This document shows positions 33,278 to 42,426 of a stretch of DNA of 44,736 bases, in pieces. Origin of the DNA: GCA-2730975 sp964576585. Its GTDB lineage: Bacteria; Verrucomicrobiota; Verrucomicrobiia; Opitutales; Seribacteraceae. Made by a program: the position numbers and the translations under genes. Positions within the stretch are counted from its first letter, which is position 1. Every line of letters starts with the position of its first letter. Below the pieces are notes generated by a model. It was not told the DNA's origin. It ran no database searches and worked only from the letters and a program-made list of their open reading frames with translations. The DNA lies in contig CAZNWO010000008.1 in NCBI GenBank assembly GCA_964576585.1, positions 1-44,736 of the forward strand. The letters are read 5' to 3'.

Positions 33278-36200
33278 TTGAAAGCCTTCCGGCACCCCAT
33301 ACTGCTGGCAATCGTTTGCCTCGGGCTTGCAAAGAATGGGCAAGCGAATGAAGGGAAGACTTGGAGTCAAGCTTCGCTCTGGCTTAAAAAGGGAAACGTG
33401 CTGGAAGTCTCGGCTCCAACTGACGCCAAAAGGGTCAGGCTAGAGGTTCTGGACCAAGACACAAAAAACTGGACGACGGTCAAGACCGGGCATTTGCCCG
33501 GATCGAAGGCGGGCAAAATATATTTGCAAATGCCAAGAGATTTGGATCGCAACAAGCTGCGAGTTGTTTGGGACCGCACCGACCCGTTCCCCTATTCCTT
33601 TTACCAAGGGCGAAGCAGATTCGGCCCTAGGGAAAGCGACCCCTCATCCGTGACCGCAGGATTACGATCAGTTGAATTTGCAGTGGCGGAGGACGCCACG
33701 GTTACGAACGATGATGCCACCGACAACGTGCAGGAGTCGGACCTCTGGCAATTGCACGATGACAAGCTTTTCTTCTTCAACACCATGAGAGGACTTCAGG
33801 CAGTCGACGTATCCGATCCGAGGATGCCCGAAGTATTCGCTCGCTATCGATTGCCCGCTTCCGGAGAACAGATGTACGTCGTCAACGACGGCGAGCACAT
33901 AATCCTGCTTGCTCGCAAGCCCGGACAATCGTGGCCTCAATCCTCCGAAGTAAAGGTCTTGAGCGTCGAGCAAGGGAAGATATCCGAGGTGGCGAGCCTA
34001 GACTTGGATGCCTCCTACAGGGAGAGCCGAATGGTGGGCGACATGCTTTACGTCGTCTCGGAAAAGTGGGAAAGGGAAAAACTAAACTGGCAAGGATGGG
34101 AATTCTCCTACAGCACTCGCTTGGCAACCTTCGACTTCAGCGACGCGAACAACCCGAGAAAAGTCGACGAGAAAACCCTGGCTGGTTCACCGCAAGTGAT
34201 TTCCGCCACGAACAGCAACTTAGTGGTAGTGACTCGCGACCCAATGAACTACCACTACAAGCATGTGGTTCGGGTTTTCGACCTCACCGGATTCAGGGGA
34301 ATTCCCGAACAGGTTGCTGAGCTTCGCCCGGGCGGGCGTGTGCTAGACAAATTCAAACTTCGAATTCGCGACGGCATCCTAACCGTAATCTCACAGGCCT
34401 ACCGAGACCAAAACTGGAGGCAACGCTACTCCCTCCTGGAAAACTTCAAGCTGTCTTCCGAAAAACTCCTCGGGATCCTCGAACTGGCTGACAGGGAAAC
34501 GCTTTACGCTACGAGGTTCGACGGGGACTTCGCATACGTCGTTACTTTCTTGCAAGTCGACCCATTGTTCATCGTGGACTTGACGAAACCCCAAAAGCCA
34601 AAGGTCGTCTCCGAGCTGAAAGTGGAGGGATGGTCCGAATACATCCAACCCATGGGAGACAAGCTGTTTGCAGTGGGAGTCGAGGAGCGGCGCGTCACAG
34701 CCTCCATCTTCGACGTCTCGGACAAAACTATTCCCAGACTCGCCCAAAGGGTCTACTTGGGTGATGAGGGAAGTTACTCATGGAGCGAAGCCAACTACGA
34801 CGAAAAGGCCATTGGTCGAATTCCAAGCCAAAACCTCTTTTTGGTTCCGTTTCAATCGTGGGACAAAGAAGGAAGCGTCGACAAAGTTCAGATTCTGCAG
34901 ACTACGGAAAACGGCATAATCAAAAGAGGACACATCAAGCACAGTTTCAGGGCTCGACGGGCAGCTCCGGACCGGACGGGGTTTCACATATTCTCCATTT
35001 CGGGCAATGAACTTCAGGTAACCGACGTTGCCAACTTGGAAAATCCAAGGCAAACCGCCAATCTCCCGCTGGCATGGAAGGTGGATCGACTGCTCCATCA
35101 CAATGAAAAAATTCTCCAGTTCGAGGATCAGGCGACAAGGTATGCTTGGGATTGGCGCTTGAATGAGGCTGAGACGAATGCAACTTTGAGAATTACGGAC
35201 AAAAACAATCCCGACAAACTGATTTCCTCTGTAAAGCTAGGCAAAGGAAGGCTTGCGGGAACGGGGATAAGTAACGGCAAGCTGCACCTAGCCCTTGACG
35301 ATGGAAAAAACCTGCGTCTGGAAGTGTACCAACTGGAGGACAACGGCTCCGCCACAATCCTAGTATCAAAAGAGATTGAGGGAGGGAACTCTTCTAATCA
35401 TGATTTGAAACCCTTGTTTCTCAAGGAAGGTTTCGTAGCCTGGGTCTCCGACCCCAGCACCGAGTCAATATACCATCCTTACAATTACCTTAGACGTAGC
35501 TCGATTCCGGAAGATGCAATCTACCCATATCCGAGCAACCGGTCCGGACGAGTACAGGCCCACCTCTTCTCGTTTGAGGAAAACTTGGCTCAATCGACCC
35601 TAACTCTCGAATCCAACTCGAGCATTTCCCTCACGGGCAACGCGAGTTGGAGCCAACCATTCATTCTCGGCAATCGCGTTTTGTACAGTTCTTCCTCAAC
35701 GACAAACGTCTTTGACCCGGAGCAAACTTGGAGGATTGTCCACTCTGAGGTGAACGCCTCCCTTCATGGCTTCGACCTATCAGAGCAGGAAAAAGTAACG
35801 AAGTTGAAGACCGCCTCGCTCCCCGGCGTACTGGTCGGAATTCAAGAAATTCAAGGGAACTCGGCGGGAGCTTACCTGATAACGGAAAGCAAGGACACCT
35901 CTCTCGACTACTTCAAGCCTATCGACATCGACAACGTAACTGCAGACGGACTGCAAGCGACAAGAGAGGCTCGTTACGGCAGGTCGCTTGCCCTGTGCGC
36001 CTACGATGGGGAATCGGCCTACTTCCTCGATGAGGCGGATCTGTCGCGCACGCAGGGTCCTCTTATCTCAGTCAACGGGAACGTCTTTGTCGGCATGAGC
36101 GGGTCGAAGCCGAACGGCCTTCAAGTCTTCGACATAGAGAATGGTCGCCTCACCAAAGGCTCGAACCTCTTTCCAAATGAAAACCTGACCACCCTTGCTA

Positions 36201-36862
36201 CCGACGGATTGTATCTCATAGGACGAGGAAACGGTGGTGTTTTCGTCGCCGAAACGGGGTCTGGAGACAACTTCCTTCAATGGCCGACCATGAACTTCTC
36301 GGGCAACCTCTACCCCGATCTCACGGGCTTCCAATCTTCGGAAGACGGGATTCTCATCCCGGCGGGACAATATGGGGTGGAATTCCTGCCGAGACCTTCA
36401 GGCTCTCAAATCAGGAACCTTGTCGATCGTCGCTCAACAACAAGAGAAAACTGGGTTCTTCTCGACGAATCAAAAATTCGCATATACGAAGCCGAAGACT
36501 CTCCCTTGTCTCTGGATCAAGCAACCTCTCCGGGATGGAAATTCCGCCCCAACTCCTCCTTGGACCAAGGATCTCAAGCACTGAAAGCCCACTGGAAGAA
36601 AGTCCCGTGGTTCGGATTTTTTCAGAGCCGAAGCTATCCTTGGATTTACCATGCCGGACTAGGCTGGACATATGTATCGGAAGCCGGCGAGGACGCCCTT
36701 TGGCTTTGGCGACCGAAGAGCGGATGGCTCTGGACGAAACCCGACATCTTTCCACACCTCTACAAGCATTCCGGCGGCAATTGGATTTACTTGGACTTGA
36801 AAAACGATCGAACCTCGATCCGCTTCTACGATTATTCCCCAAAAAGCTGGATCGAAGAATAA
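33278..36862 (+). CDS. Large secreted beta-propeller protein with aromatic C-terminal module
   Basis: A 1194-residue protein with a signal peptide (MKAFRHPILLAIVCLGLAKNGQA). Most of it is a beta-propeller of the 'beta propeller domain' family, marked by repeated VDVSDP, FDFSDANNP, VDLTKPQKP and FDVSDKTIP blades and VYLGDEGSYSWSEANYDEKA (about 492-511). The last 89 residues (1106-1194) form a separate aromatic module: WFGFF, PWIYHAGLGWTYV, LWLWRPKSGWLWT, WIYLDL and FYDY. From memory this tail recurs on many secreted proteins of Opitutia and may be a surface or sorting module; its role is unknown. The start is TTG at 33278; no ATG would keep the signal peptide. No enzymatic motif is seen. Confidence 0.82.
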   Translation: MKAFRHPILLAIVCLGLAKNGQANEGKTWSQASLWLKKGNVLEVSAPTDAKRVRLEVLDQDTKNWTTVKTGHLPGSKAGKIYLQMPRDLDRNKLRVVWDRTDPFPYSFYQGRSRFGPRESDPSSVTAGLRSVEFAVAEDATVTNDDATDNVQESDLWQLHDDKLFFFNTMRGLQAVDVSDPRMPEVFARYRLPASGEQMYVVNDGEHIILLARKPGQSWPQSSEVKVLSVEQGKISEVASLDLDASYRESRMVGDMLYVVSEKWEREKLNWQGWEFSYSTRLATFDFSDANNPRKVDEKTLAGSPQVISATNSNLVVVTRDPMNYHYKHVVRVFDLTGFRGIPEQVAELRPGGRVLDKFKLRIRDGILTVISQAYRDQNWRQRYSLLENFKLSSEKLLGILELADRETLYATRFDGDFAYVVTFLQVDPLFIVDLTKPQKPKVVSELKVEGWSEYIQPMGDKLFAVGVEERRVTASIFDVSDKTIPRLAQRVYLGDEGSYSWSEANYDEKAIGRIPSQNLFLVPFQSWDKEGSVDKVQILQTTENGIIKRGHIKHSFRARRAAPDRTGFHIFSISGNELQVTDVANLENPRQTANLPLAWKVDRLLHHNEKILQFEDQATRYAWDWRLNEAETNATLRITDKNNPDKLISSVKLGKGRLAGTGISNGKLHLALDDGKNLRLEVYQLEDNGSATILVSKEIEGGNSSNHDLKPLFLKEGFVAWVSDPSTESIYHPYNYLRRSSIPEDAIYPYPSNRSGRVQAHLFSFEENLAQSTLTLESNSSISLTGNASWSQPFILGNRVLYSSSSTTNVFDPEQTWRIVHSEVNASLHGFDLSEQEKVTKLKTASLPGVLVGIQEIQGNSAGAYLITESKDTSLDYFKPIDIDNVTADGLQATREARYGRSLALCAYDGESAYFLDEADLSRTQGPLISVNGNVFVGMSGSKPNGLQVFDIENGRLTKGSNLFPNENLTTLATDGLYLIGRGNGGVFVAETGSGDNFLQWPTMNFSGNLYPDLTGFQSSEDGILIPAGQYGVEFLPRPSGSQIRNLVDRRSTTRENWVLLDESKIRIYEAEDSPLSLDQATSPGWKFRPNSSLDQGSQALKAHWKKVPWFGFFQSRSYPWIYHAGLGWTYVSEAGEDALWLWRPKSGWLWTKPDIFPHLYKHSGGNWIYLDLKNDRTSIRFYDYSPKSWIEE

Positions 36863-37010
36863 CCGTTCCAATGCCTGGAGAAAGCTTCGCGAATCACACC
36901 GAATCGAACGATGGGCGCGCCTCTTGCTTACTGTCCAACTCACAGGACAAAGAATAAAACCTGAAGCCATGTTCTAAAATTGGGTAGGTAGCACCGGTAA
37001 AAGCTAACCT

Positions 37011-37016
37011 TTGACC
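37011..37016 (+). promoter_or_regulatory. Possible -35 element for the sugar-acid operon
   Basis: TTGACC, 65 bases before the first operon gene, inside the 218-base stretch that follows the propeller gene. No good -10 partner is found 15-19 bases on, so the call is weak. The stretch otherwise holds only an ACCGGT palindrome (36993-36998). Confidence 0.2.
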
Positions 37017-37080
37017 ACGTTCCAAGGGCTTCATCCTTTCGTCATTGTCTAAAAGAGTTTTTGGTTCTAGGAGGAACTCT

Positions 37081-38730
37081 ATGCATTCCACTCGAACTAG
37101 TGCAATGAAGGTCGCACCCGAGGACAACCTCGTGGTGGCGCTTCGAGACCTGAATGCAGGGGAACGAGTGGAGGTGAACGGGGAAGTCTTCGAACTAACG
37201 CAAGACGTCAAGTCGAAGCACAAGTTCGCCGCCAACGACTTCTCGCCGGGAGAGGTCGCAACCATGTACGGGGTGACCGTTGGGCAAGCTACGCAACCCA
37301 TTCCCAAGGGCGGCCTTCTGACTACGGAAAACCTTGTCCACTTGTCTGCTGAATACGGTGAACCGACTGAGGGCATGAATTGGGAACCGCCGGATGTTTC
37401 CCGATGGGAGGAAAGCTGCTTCGATGGATACCATCGCGCGGACGGTTCCGTGGGTACTGCCAATCACTGGCTGGTCGTCCCCATGGTATTCTGCGAAAAT
37501 GGCAACGTACAGTTGCTCAAGGAAGCGATGCAGAAGTCCTTGGGCTACGAGCGGAGGGATCACTATCAGCTCTACGCCCAAGAGCTTGCAGAAGCCTGCA
37601 AGGCTGAAAAAGACTTGGCCTGCATAGACCTTCCCGAGGAGAGCTCAAGTTGGAGAGATCCGCTTTTTCCAAACATAGACGGAGTGAAGTTTATTCTGCA
37701 CGGCATGGGCTGTGGGGAAACCCGAGGGATTTCCAATGACCTCTGCGGCCTAATCGCGGGCTATCTGAACAACCCAAACGTGGCGGGAGCCACCATCCTC
37801 AGCCTCGGTTGCCAGCACGCCCAAGTGTCAATCCTCGAGGAAGAAATCGAAAAGAGGAACCCGGCATTCGACAAGCCAATGCTGGTATTCGAACAACAGA
37901 AACACAAGTCCGAGCGTGAGATGCTGGGACAGGCCATCCGGCAAACTTTCGAGTCTCTGCAAAAAGCAAACGAGATTTCACGTGAACCGTCTCCCCTCTC
38001 CAAGCTCACCATCGGGATGGAATGCGGAGCATCCGACGGTTTCTCGGGAATCTCGGCAAATCCAGCATTGGGAAAGGTCGCGGACTTCGTGGTTGCGCTG
38101 GGCGGAAGAGTGATCCTCTCGGAATTCCCCGAGCTTTGCGGCGTCGAACAGGAGATCGTCAATCGGTGCGCAAGCCCTGAAGTGGGCAAGCGTTTCGTGG
38201 AGATCATGCGCAACTACGAGGCAAGGGCAAAAGAGGCAGGTTCCGGATTTCACATGAATCCATCTCCGGGCAACGTTCGCGACGGGTTGATCACAGATGC
38301 AATCAAGTCGGCAGGCGCCGCCAGAAAGGGAGGCAGTTCCCCCGTAGTGGATGCCTTGGACTATCCGGGTTGGGTCACCAAGCAAGGGCTAAGCCTTCTC
38401 TGCACGGCAGGAAACGATGTGGAATCAACCACGGCAATGGCTGGAGCGGGGGCCAACCTTCAGCTTTTTTCCACCGGGTTGGGTACTCCGACCGGAAACC
38501 CCGTCACACCGGTGATCAAGGTTTCCTCGAACAGCAAATTGGCGGACAGCTTCTCCGATTACATTGATTTCGATACAGGTCACATTATCAGCGGAGAAAA
38601 GAGCGTCGAAGCAACGGGGCAAGAGCTACTCGATGAAGTGATCGAGTATGCAAGCGGCAGAAAAATAGCCAAAGCGATGCTTCAGGGAAGAGACGATTTC
38701 CTCCCTTGGAAAAGGGGCATGTCGCTTTAA
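37081..38730 (+). CDS. UxaA-family sugar acid dehydratase (altronate/fuconate type)
   Basis: A 549-residue full-length UxaA-family enzyme: an N-terminal SAF-like domain (about 9-95) and a C-terminal altronate/galactarate dehydratase domain with GSVGTANHW, MGCGETRG, LSLGCQHAQV, GMECGASDGFSGISANP and AGAGANLQLFSTGLGTPTG. The family removes water from aldonic acids to give 2-keto-3-deoxy acids. The ATG at 37081 has AGGAGG six bases before it, the best ribosome site in the window; the frame opens 12 codons earlier without one. It is first in a five-gene operon whose other enzymes fit a 6-deoxy sugar acid, so L-fuconate or a relative is the likely substrate rather than altronate. That substrate is inferred. 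Confidence 0.88.
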   Translation: MHSTRTSAMKVAPEDNLVVALRDLNAGERVEVNGEVFELTQDVKSKHKFAANDFSPGEVATMYGVTVGQATQPIPKGGLLTTENLVHLSAEYGEPTEGMNWEPPDVSRWEESCFDGYHRADGSVGTANHWLVVPMVFCENGNVQLLKEAMQKSLGYERRDHYQLYAQELAEACKAEKDLACIDLPEESSSWRDPLFPNIDGVKFILHGMGCGETRGISNDLCGLIAGYLNNPNVAGATILSLGCQHAQVSILEEEIEKRNPAFDKPMLVFEQQKHKSEREMLGQAIRQTFESLQKANEISREPSPLSKLTIGMECGASDGFSGISANPALGKVADFVVALGGRVILSEFPELCGVEQEIVNRCASPEVGKRFVEIMRNYEARAKEAGSGFHMNPSPGNVRDGLITDAIKSAGAARKGGSSPVVDALDYPGWVTKQGLSLLCTAGNDVESTTAMAGAGANLQLFSTGLGTPTGNPVTPVIKVSSNSKLADSFSDYIDFDTGHIISGEKSVEATGQELLDEVIEYASGRKIAKAMLQGRDDFLPWKRGMSL

Positions 38731-38738
38731 ACGCAAAG

Positions 38739-39524
38739 ATGAAAGACGACAGGCTAAAAAACAAGGTTGCGGTAGTCACTGGAGGAGGCAAGGGCATCGG
38801 ACAAGCGATCGCCCAACGCTTCGCAGCCGAGGGAGCAAAAGTTGCAGTCTGGGAACTGGATGAAAAGGCGGCAGCGAAAACAGTCGAGGGAATCGAAGAA
38901 CTCGAGGGAGTCGCCCGGCCTTTCTCCTGCGACGTATCCGATCAAGCCAGCGTGAGGGATGCCACGCAAACCACTCTTTCCGAAATGGGCAAGATATCGA
39001 TCCTTGTGAACAACGCAGGAGTCGCCCACATCGGAAACGCAGAGAACACGTTGGAGGCGGATTTCGACCGTATCCTCTCAGTCAACGCAAAAGGCGTGTA
39101 CAATTGCCTCCATACAATTTTGCCTGAAATGGCGGATGCAGGTGGAGGAGCCATCCTAAACCTTGCATCAATCGCATCTCGGCTGGGCATTTCGGATCGA
39201 TTCGCCTATTCTGCAAGCAAGGGTGCCGTTTTCGCAATGACACTGAGCGTTGCTAAGGATTACCTGGACAAGGGAATCAGATGCAATTGCGTCTGTCCCG
39301 GACGCATCCACACGCCCTTCGTCGACGGATATCTTGAAAAGTATTACCCCGACGACGAGGAAAGGGAGAAAATGTTCCGCAGACTTTCCGAATATCAACC
39401 CATCGGACGAATGGGCAAACCCGAAGAAGTGGCAGCCTTGGCCGCATTCCTATGCTCGGACGAGGCTTCCTTCATTACCGGGTCCGCCTACGACGTCGAC
39501 GGCGGCACCATGCTGCTTCGATGA
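38739..39524 (+). CDS. Short-chain dehydrogenase, 2-keto-3-deoxy-sugar-acid dehydrogenase-like
   Basis: A 261-residue classical SDR. Cofactor motif TGGGKGIG (14-21), NNAG (91-94), catalytic Ser 144, Tyr 157 and Lys 161. The segment RCNCVCPGRIHTPFVDG and the end ITGSAYDVDGG resemble the 2-keto-3-deoxy-L-fuconate dehydrogenase/BDH2 group. It would oxidise C4 of the dehydratase product to a 2,4-diketo acid. The ATG is eight bases after the dehydratase stop. The specific substrate is inferred from family likeness and operon context. Confidence 0.85.
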   Translation: MKDDRLKNKVAVVTGGGKGIGQAIAQRFAAEGAKVAVWELDEKAAAKTVEGIEELEGVARPFSCDVSDQASVRDATQTTLSEMGKISILVNNAGVAHIGNAENTLEADFDRILSVNAKGVYNCLHTILPEMADAGGGAILNLASIASRLGISDRFAYSASKGAVFAMTLSVAKDYLDKGIRCNCVCPGRIHTPFVDGYLEKYYPDDEEREKMFRRLSEYQPIGRMGKPEEVAALAAFLCSDEASFITGSAYDVDGGTMLLR

Positions 39525-39558
39525 AAAAGATGAACTTGAACACAAATAACCCAAGACC

Positions 39559-40413
39559 ATGAAACTCATAAGAAAAGGTGAACCTGGAGAAGAATCTCCG
39601 GGACTAATGCTTGCAAACGGAAGAGAGGTAGACGTTTCGGAATTCGGCGAAGACTACGACGAGGTCTTTTTTGAAAGCGACGGCTTGCAAAGGCTGAAAG
39701 AATGGGCCGACCAAAATGCCGACAACGCCCCACCCTTTCCGGACGAAACCCGCTACGGCGCTCCAATCGCCCGACCCAGCAAGATAATCTGCATTGGCTT
39801 GAACTTCAGCGACCATGCCGCGGAGTCAGGAATGGAATTGCCGCCCGAACCGGTGATCTTCTTCAAGGCATCCTCTGCGTACTGCGGCCCCAATGACGCG
39901 CTCGTCATTCCTCGCGGAAGCGAGAAAACGGATTGGGAAGTGGAGATCGCATTTGTTGTTGGAAAAAGAGCGTCCTACGTATCCGAGTCAGATGCTGTTT
40001 CGCATTTGGCGGGATATGTACTCCACAACGACTACAGCGAAAGAGCCTTCCAGCTTGAACGAGCAGGACAGTGGGTAAAGGGCAAAAGCTGCGACACTTT
40101 TGCTCCGCTGGGACCCGTGCTTGCAACTGCAGACGAGATCGAGGACGTCGACAACCTTCACATGTGGCTGGACGTAAATGGCGAAAGAAAACAAGACAGC
40201 AACACCTCTAACCTTCATTTCAAGATTCCGTTCATACTTCATTACCTGAGCCAGTTCATGACTCTTCTGCCCGGGGACGTGGTTTCCACCGGCACTCCAT
40301 CGGGGGTCGGCTTGGGACTCGATCCTCCCCAATACCTGAAACCCGGCGACGTCGTGGAACTTGGCATCGAGGGACTGGGCCGGCAAAGGCAGGAAGTGAT
40401 TTCGGCAAAGTGA
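39559..40413 (+). CDS. Fumarylacetoacetate-hydrolase-family enzyme (2,4-diketo-3-deoxy acid hydrolase-like)
   Basis: A 284-residue FAH-family protein. The metal site is built by DWEVEI (Glu 127, Glu 129) and HNDYSER (Asp 158); SKIICIGLNFSDHA (74-87), KGKSCDTFAPLGP and STGTPSGVG are further family motifs. In the known L-fucose pathway of Xanthomonas-type bacteria a close relative splits 2,4-diketo-3-deoxy-L-fuconate into pyruvate and L-lactate. Here it follows the candidate 4-dehydrogenase, the right order for that step. It overlaps the next gene by four bases (GTGA). Confidence 0.87.
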   Translation: MKLIRKGEPGEESPGLMLANGREVDVSEFGEDYDEVFFESDGLQRLKEWADQNADNAPPFPDETRYGAPIARPSKIICIGLNFSDHAAESGMELPPEPVIFFKASSAYCGPNDALVIPRGSEKTDWEVEIAFVVGKRASYVSESDAVSHLAGYVLHNDYSERAFQLERAGQWVKGKSCDTFAPLGPVLATADEIEDVDNLHMWLDVNGERKQDSNTSNLHFKIPFILHYLSQFMTLLPGDVVSTGTPSGVGLGLDPPQYLKPGDVVELGIEGLGRQRQEVISAK

Positions 40414-41204
40414 ACCTGGAACTATCCGGCAAGGTGGCGCTCGTCACCGGAGGAGCAAAGGGCATTGGAGCCGCAATTGCGCGCTCCTTCGCCAAGGAAG
40501 GAGCCATCGCATCCATCGTTGACCGTAATCCCGAGCAAGCCGCAACGCTGATCGAAGAGATCAAAAACTCGGGTGGGAAAGCTTTCTGCATACCCACGGA
40601 GCTGACGGACCTCGATGCCTGCCGAAACGCCATTGATCAAACGATTGAAATAGGGGGGAGGCTTGACGTCCTTGTCCACAATGCGGGGGTCAACGACGGG
40701 GTTGGTCTGGACGATTCACCAGAGGTTTTCCTCGAATCAATCAAGAAGAACCTGCTTCACGTCTTTGCACTCACGCACCATGCATTGAAGCACTTGTCCG
40801 ACTCGAAAGGCGCCGTAGTCAACGTGGGTTCAAAGGTAGCCGAAACCGGACAAGGCGGCACCTCCGGTTATGCTGCATCGAAGGGCGCCATGAACGCCCT
40901 CACCCGAGAATGGGCCCTCGATCTAGCAGACCGAGGCATTCGCGTGAACTCCGTCATTCCTGCTGAAGTAATGACGCCAATGTATCGCAGATGGCTGGAC
41001 ACTCTCGACAACCCGGAGGCAACGCTTAGCTCGATCGAGGAAAACATCCCCTTTGGCAACCGCATGACGACTGACGAGGAAATTGCAGACGCAGTGGTAT
41101 TCCTCTCCTCCGCTCGCTCCTCGCACACGACGGGACAAATCTTTCATCCCGACGGCGGGTACCTGCACTTCGATCGGTCGTACGGAAAAATTAAAACGGA
41201 CTAA
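40410..41204 (+). CDS. Short-chain dehydrogenase, L-fucose-dehydrogenase-like
   Basis: A 264-residue SDR with TGGAKGIG (13-20), HNAG (90-93) and catalytic Ser 141, Tyr 154, Lys 158. The segment IPAEVMTPMYRRW and the end HTTGQIFHPDGGYLHFDRS recall the SDR found beside FAH hydrolase genes in Bacteroidota deoxy-sugar clusters and often named L-fucose dehydrogenase. It would oxidise the sugar at C1 to the lactone, the first step. The start is GTG, overlapping the previous stop. Sugar specificity is inferred. Confidence 0.83.
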   Translation: MNLELSGKVALVTGGAKGIGAAIARSFAKEGAIASIVDRNPEQAATLIEEIKNSGGKAFCIPTELTDLDACRNAIDQTIEIGGRLDVLVHNAGVNDGVGLDDSPEVFLESIKKNLLHVFALTHHALKHLSDSKGAVVNVGSKVAETGQGGTSGYAASKGAMNALTREWALDLADRGIRVNSVIPAEVMTPMYRRWLDTLDNPEATLSSIEENIPFGNRMTTDEEIADAVVFLSSARSSHTTGQIFHPDGGYLHFDRSYGKIKTD

Positions 41205-41210
41205 AGTCAA

Positions 41211-42407
41211 TTGAAGGCAGACGTATGCATCATAGGCGGGGGCATCGTGGGCTTGGCCACGGCATATCGTTTAACGGAGAAGTATCCGGACAAGAGAGTC
41301 GTCGTCCTTGAAAAGGAGTCACGGGTGGCCGTTCACCAAACCGGGCACAACTCGGGTGTCCTTCACTCTGGCATCTACTACAAGCCGAATTCCCTGAAGG
41401 CGGTGAACTGCCGTCAGGGGAAGCTTGCGATGGAATCCTTCTGCAGGGAACAGGAGATCGACCACGACATTTGCGGAAAGGTAATCGTGGCCTTGGACGA
41501 TGATGAAATTCCAAGGATGGAAAAGATTTTCGAGCGCGGGCAAGCCAATGGAGTCAAATGCGAAATCATTTCAAAGGAGCGTCTGGCGGAGATCGAACCC
41601 CATGCCGCAGGCGTGGCCGCCATTCACGTGCCCGAGTGCGGTATCGTAAACTATCGCCAAGTCTGTGAGCGCTTGGCTGGAATCGTTTCCACGGCGGGTG
41701 AGAACCAATGTATCTTCGATGCCGAGGTGACGAAGATGGAGCAAGTGACAAACGGATTGGTCGTCCACCACGCAAAAGGTGAGGTCGAAGCCTCTGCTGT
41801 CGTCAATTGCGGGGGACTTCACTCCGACCGAGTAACTCGCCTAGGCGGGGAATACCCTCCGGCTAAGATTATTCCCTTCAAGGGCGAATACTACGAGCTC
41901 AAGCCCGAAGCCAAGCACCTTTGCCGGAACCTGATCTATCCCGTCCCCGACCCTAAGTTCCCTTTTCTTGGAGTGCACTTCACCAGAATGATCGACGAAT
42001 CGGTCGAGTGCGGTCCAAACGCCGTGCTGGCCTTTGGTCGCGAGGCTTATGGGAAATTCGACCTGAATTTAAGGGATCTCATGGAATCGCTGTTCTACCG
42101 AGGCTTTCGGAAGATGGCTTGCAAACACTGGAAGATGGGGCTCGGAGAAATGTGGCGTTCCTACAACAAGTCCGCCTTCGTCAAAGCCCTCGCAAAGCTG
42201 ATCCCGGAAATTGAGGGCAAGCACTTGGAGCCGGCCCCAGCAGGTATTAGGGCCCAAGCAGTGACTCCCGAAGGAGCTCTTGCGGACGACTTCCTGATTC
42301 AGGAATCGGAACGCATTGTTAACGTCTGCAACGCCCCCTCTCCCGCCGCCACGGCTTCGCTCAACATCGGCAAGGAAGTATTGGGCAGGCTGGAGCAAAG
42401 ATTCTAG
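41211..42407 (+). CDS. lhgO: FAD-dependent L-2-hydroxyacid oxidase (LhgO-like)
   Basis: A 398-residue DAO-family flavoprotein of the L-2-hydroxyglutarate oxidase group: FAD motif CIIGGGIVGLATA (6-18), HQTGHNSGVLHSGIYY (43-58), PECGIVNYRQV and a C-terminal GIRAQ motif. Known members oxidise L-2-hydroxyglutarate at the membrane and pass electrons to quinone. Its place as last gene of a deoxy-sugar-acid operon, six bases after the SDR, suggests that here it may oxidise the 2-hydroxy acid product, such as L-lactate, to pyruvate. The start is TTG at 41211. Gene naming follows the family; substrate is not proven. Confidence 0.85.
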   Translation: MKADVCIIGGGIVGLATAYRLTEKYPDKRVVVLEKESRVAVHQTGHNSGVLHSGIYYKPNSLKAVNCRQGKLAMESFCREQEIDHDICGKVIVALDDDEIPRMEKIFERGQANGVKCEIISKERLAEIEPHAAGVAAIHVPECGIVNYRQVCERLAGIVSTAGENQCIFDAEVTKMEQVTNGLVVHHAKGEVEASAVVNCGGLHSDRVTRLGGEYPPAKIIPFKGEYYELKPEAKHLCRNLIYPVPDPKFPFLGVHFTRMIDESVECGPNAVLAFGREAYGKFDLNLRDLMESLFYRGFRKMACKHWKMGLGEMWRSYNKSAFVKALAKLIPEIEGKHLEPAPAGIRAQAVTPEGALADDFLIQESERIVNVCNAPSPAATASLNIGKEVLGRLEQRF

Positions 42408-42426
42408 GGCGCAGCCAGGAGCTATC

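Noticed and set aside
36280..36957. A 225-codon frame running past the propeller stop
   Set aside because: Overlaps the propeller gene in another frame; composition is random and no motif is seen.
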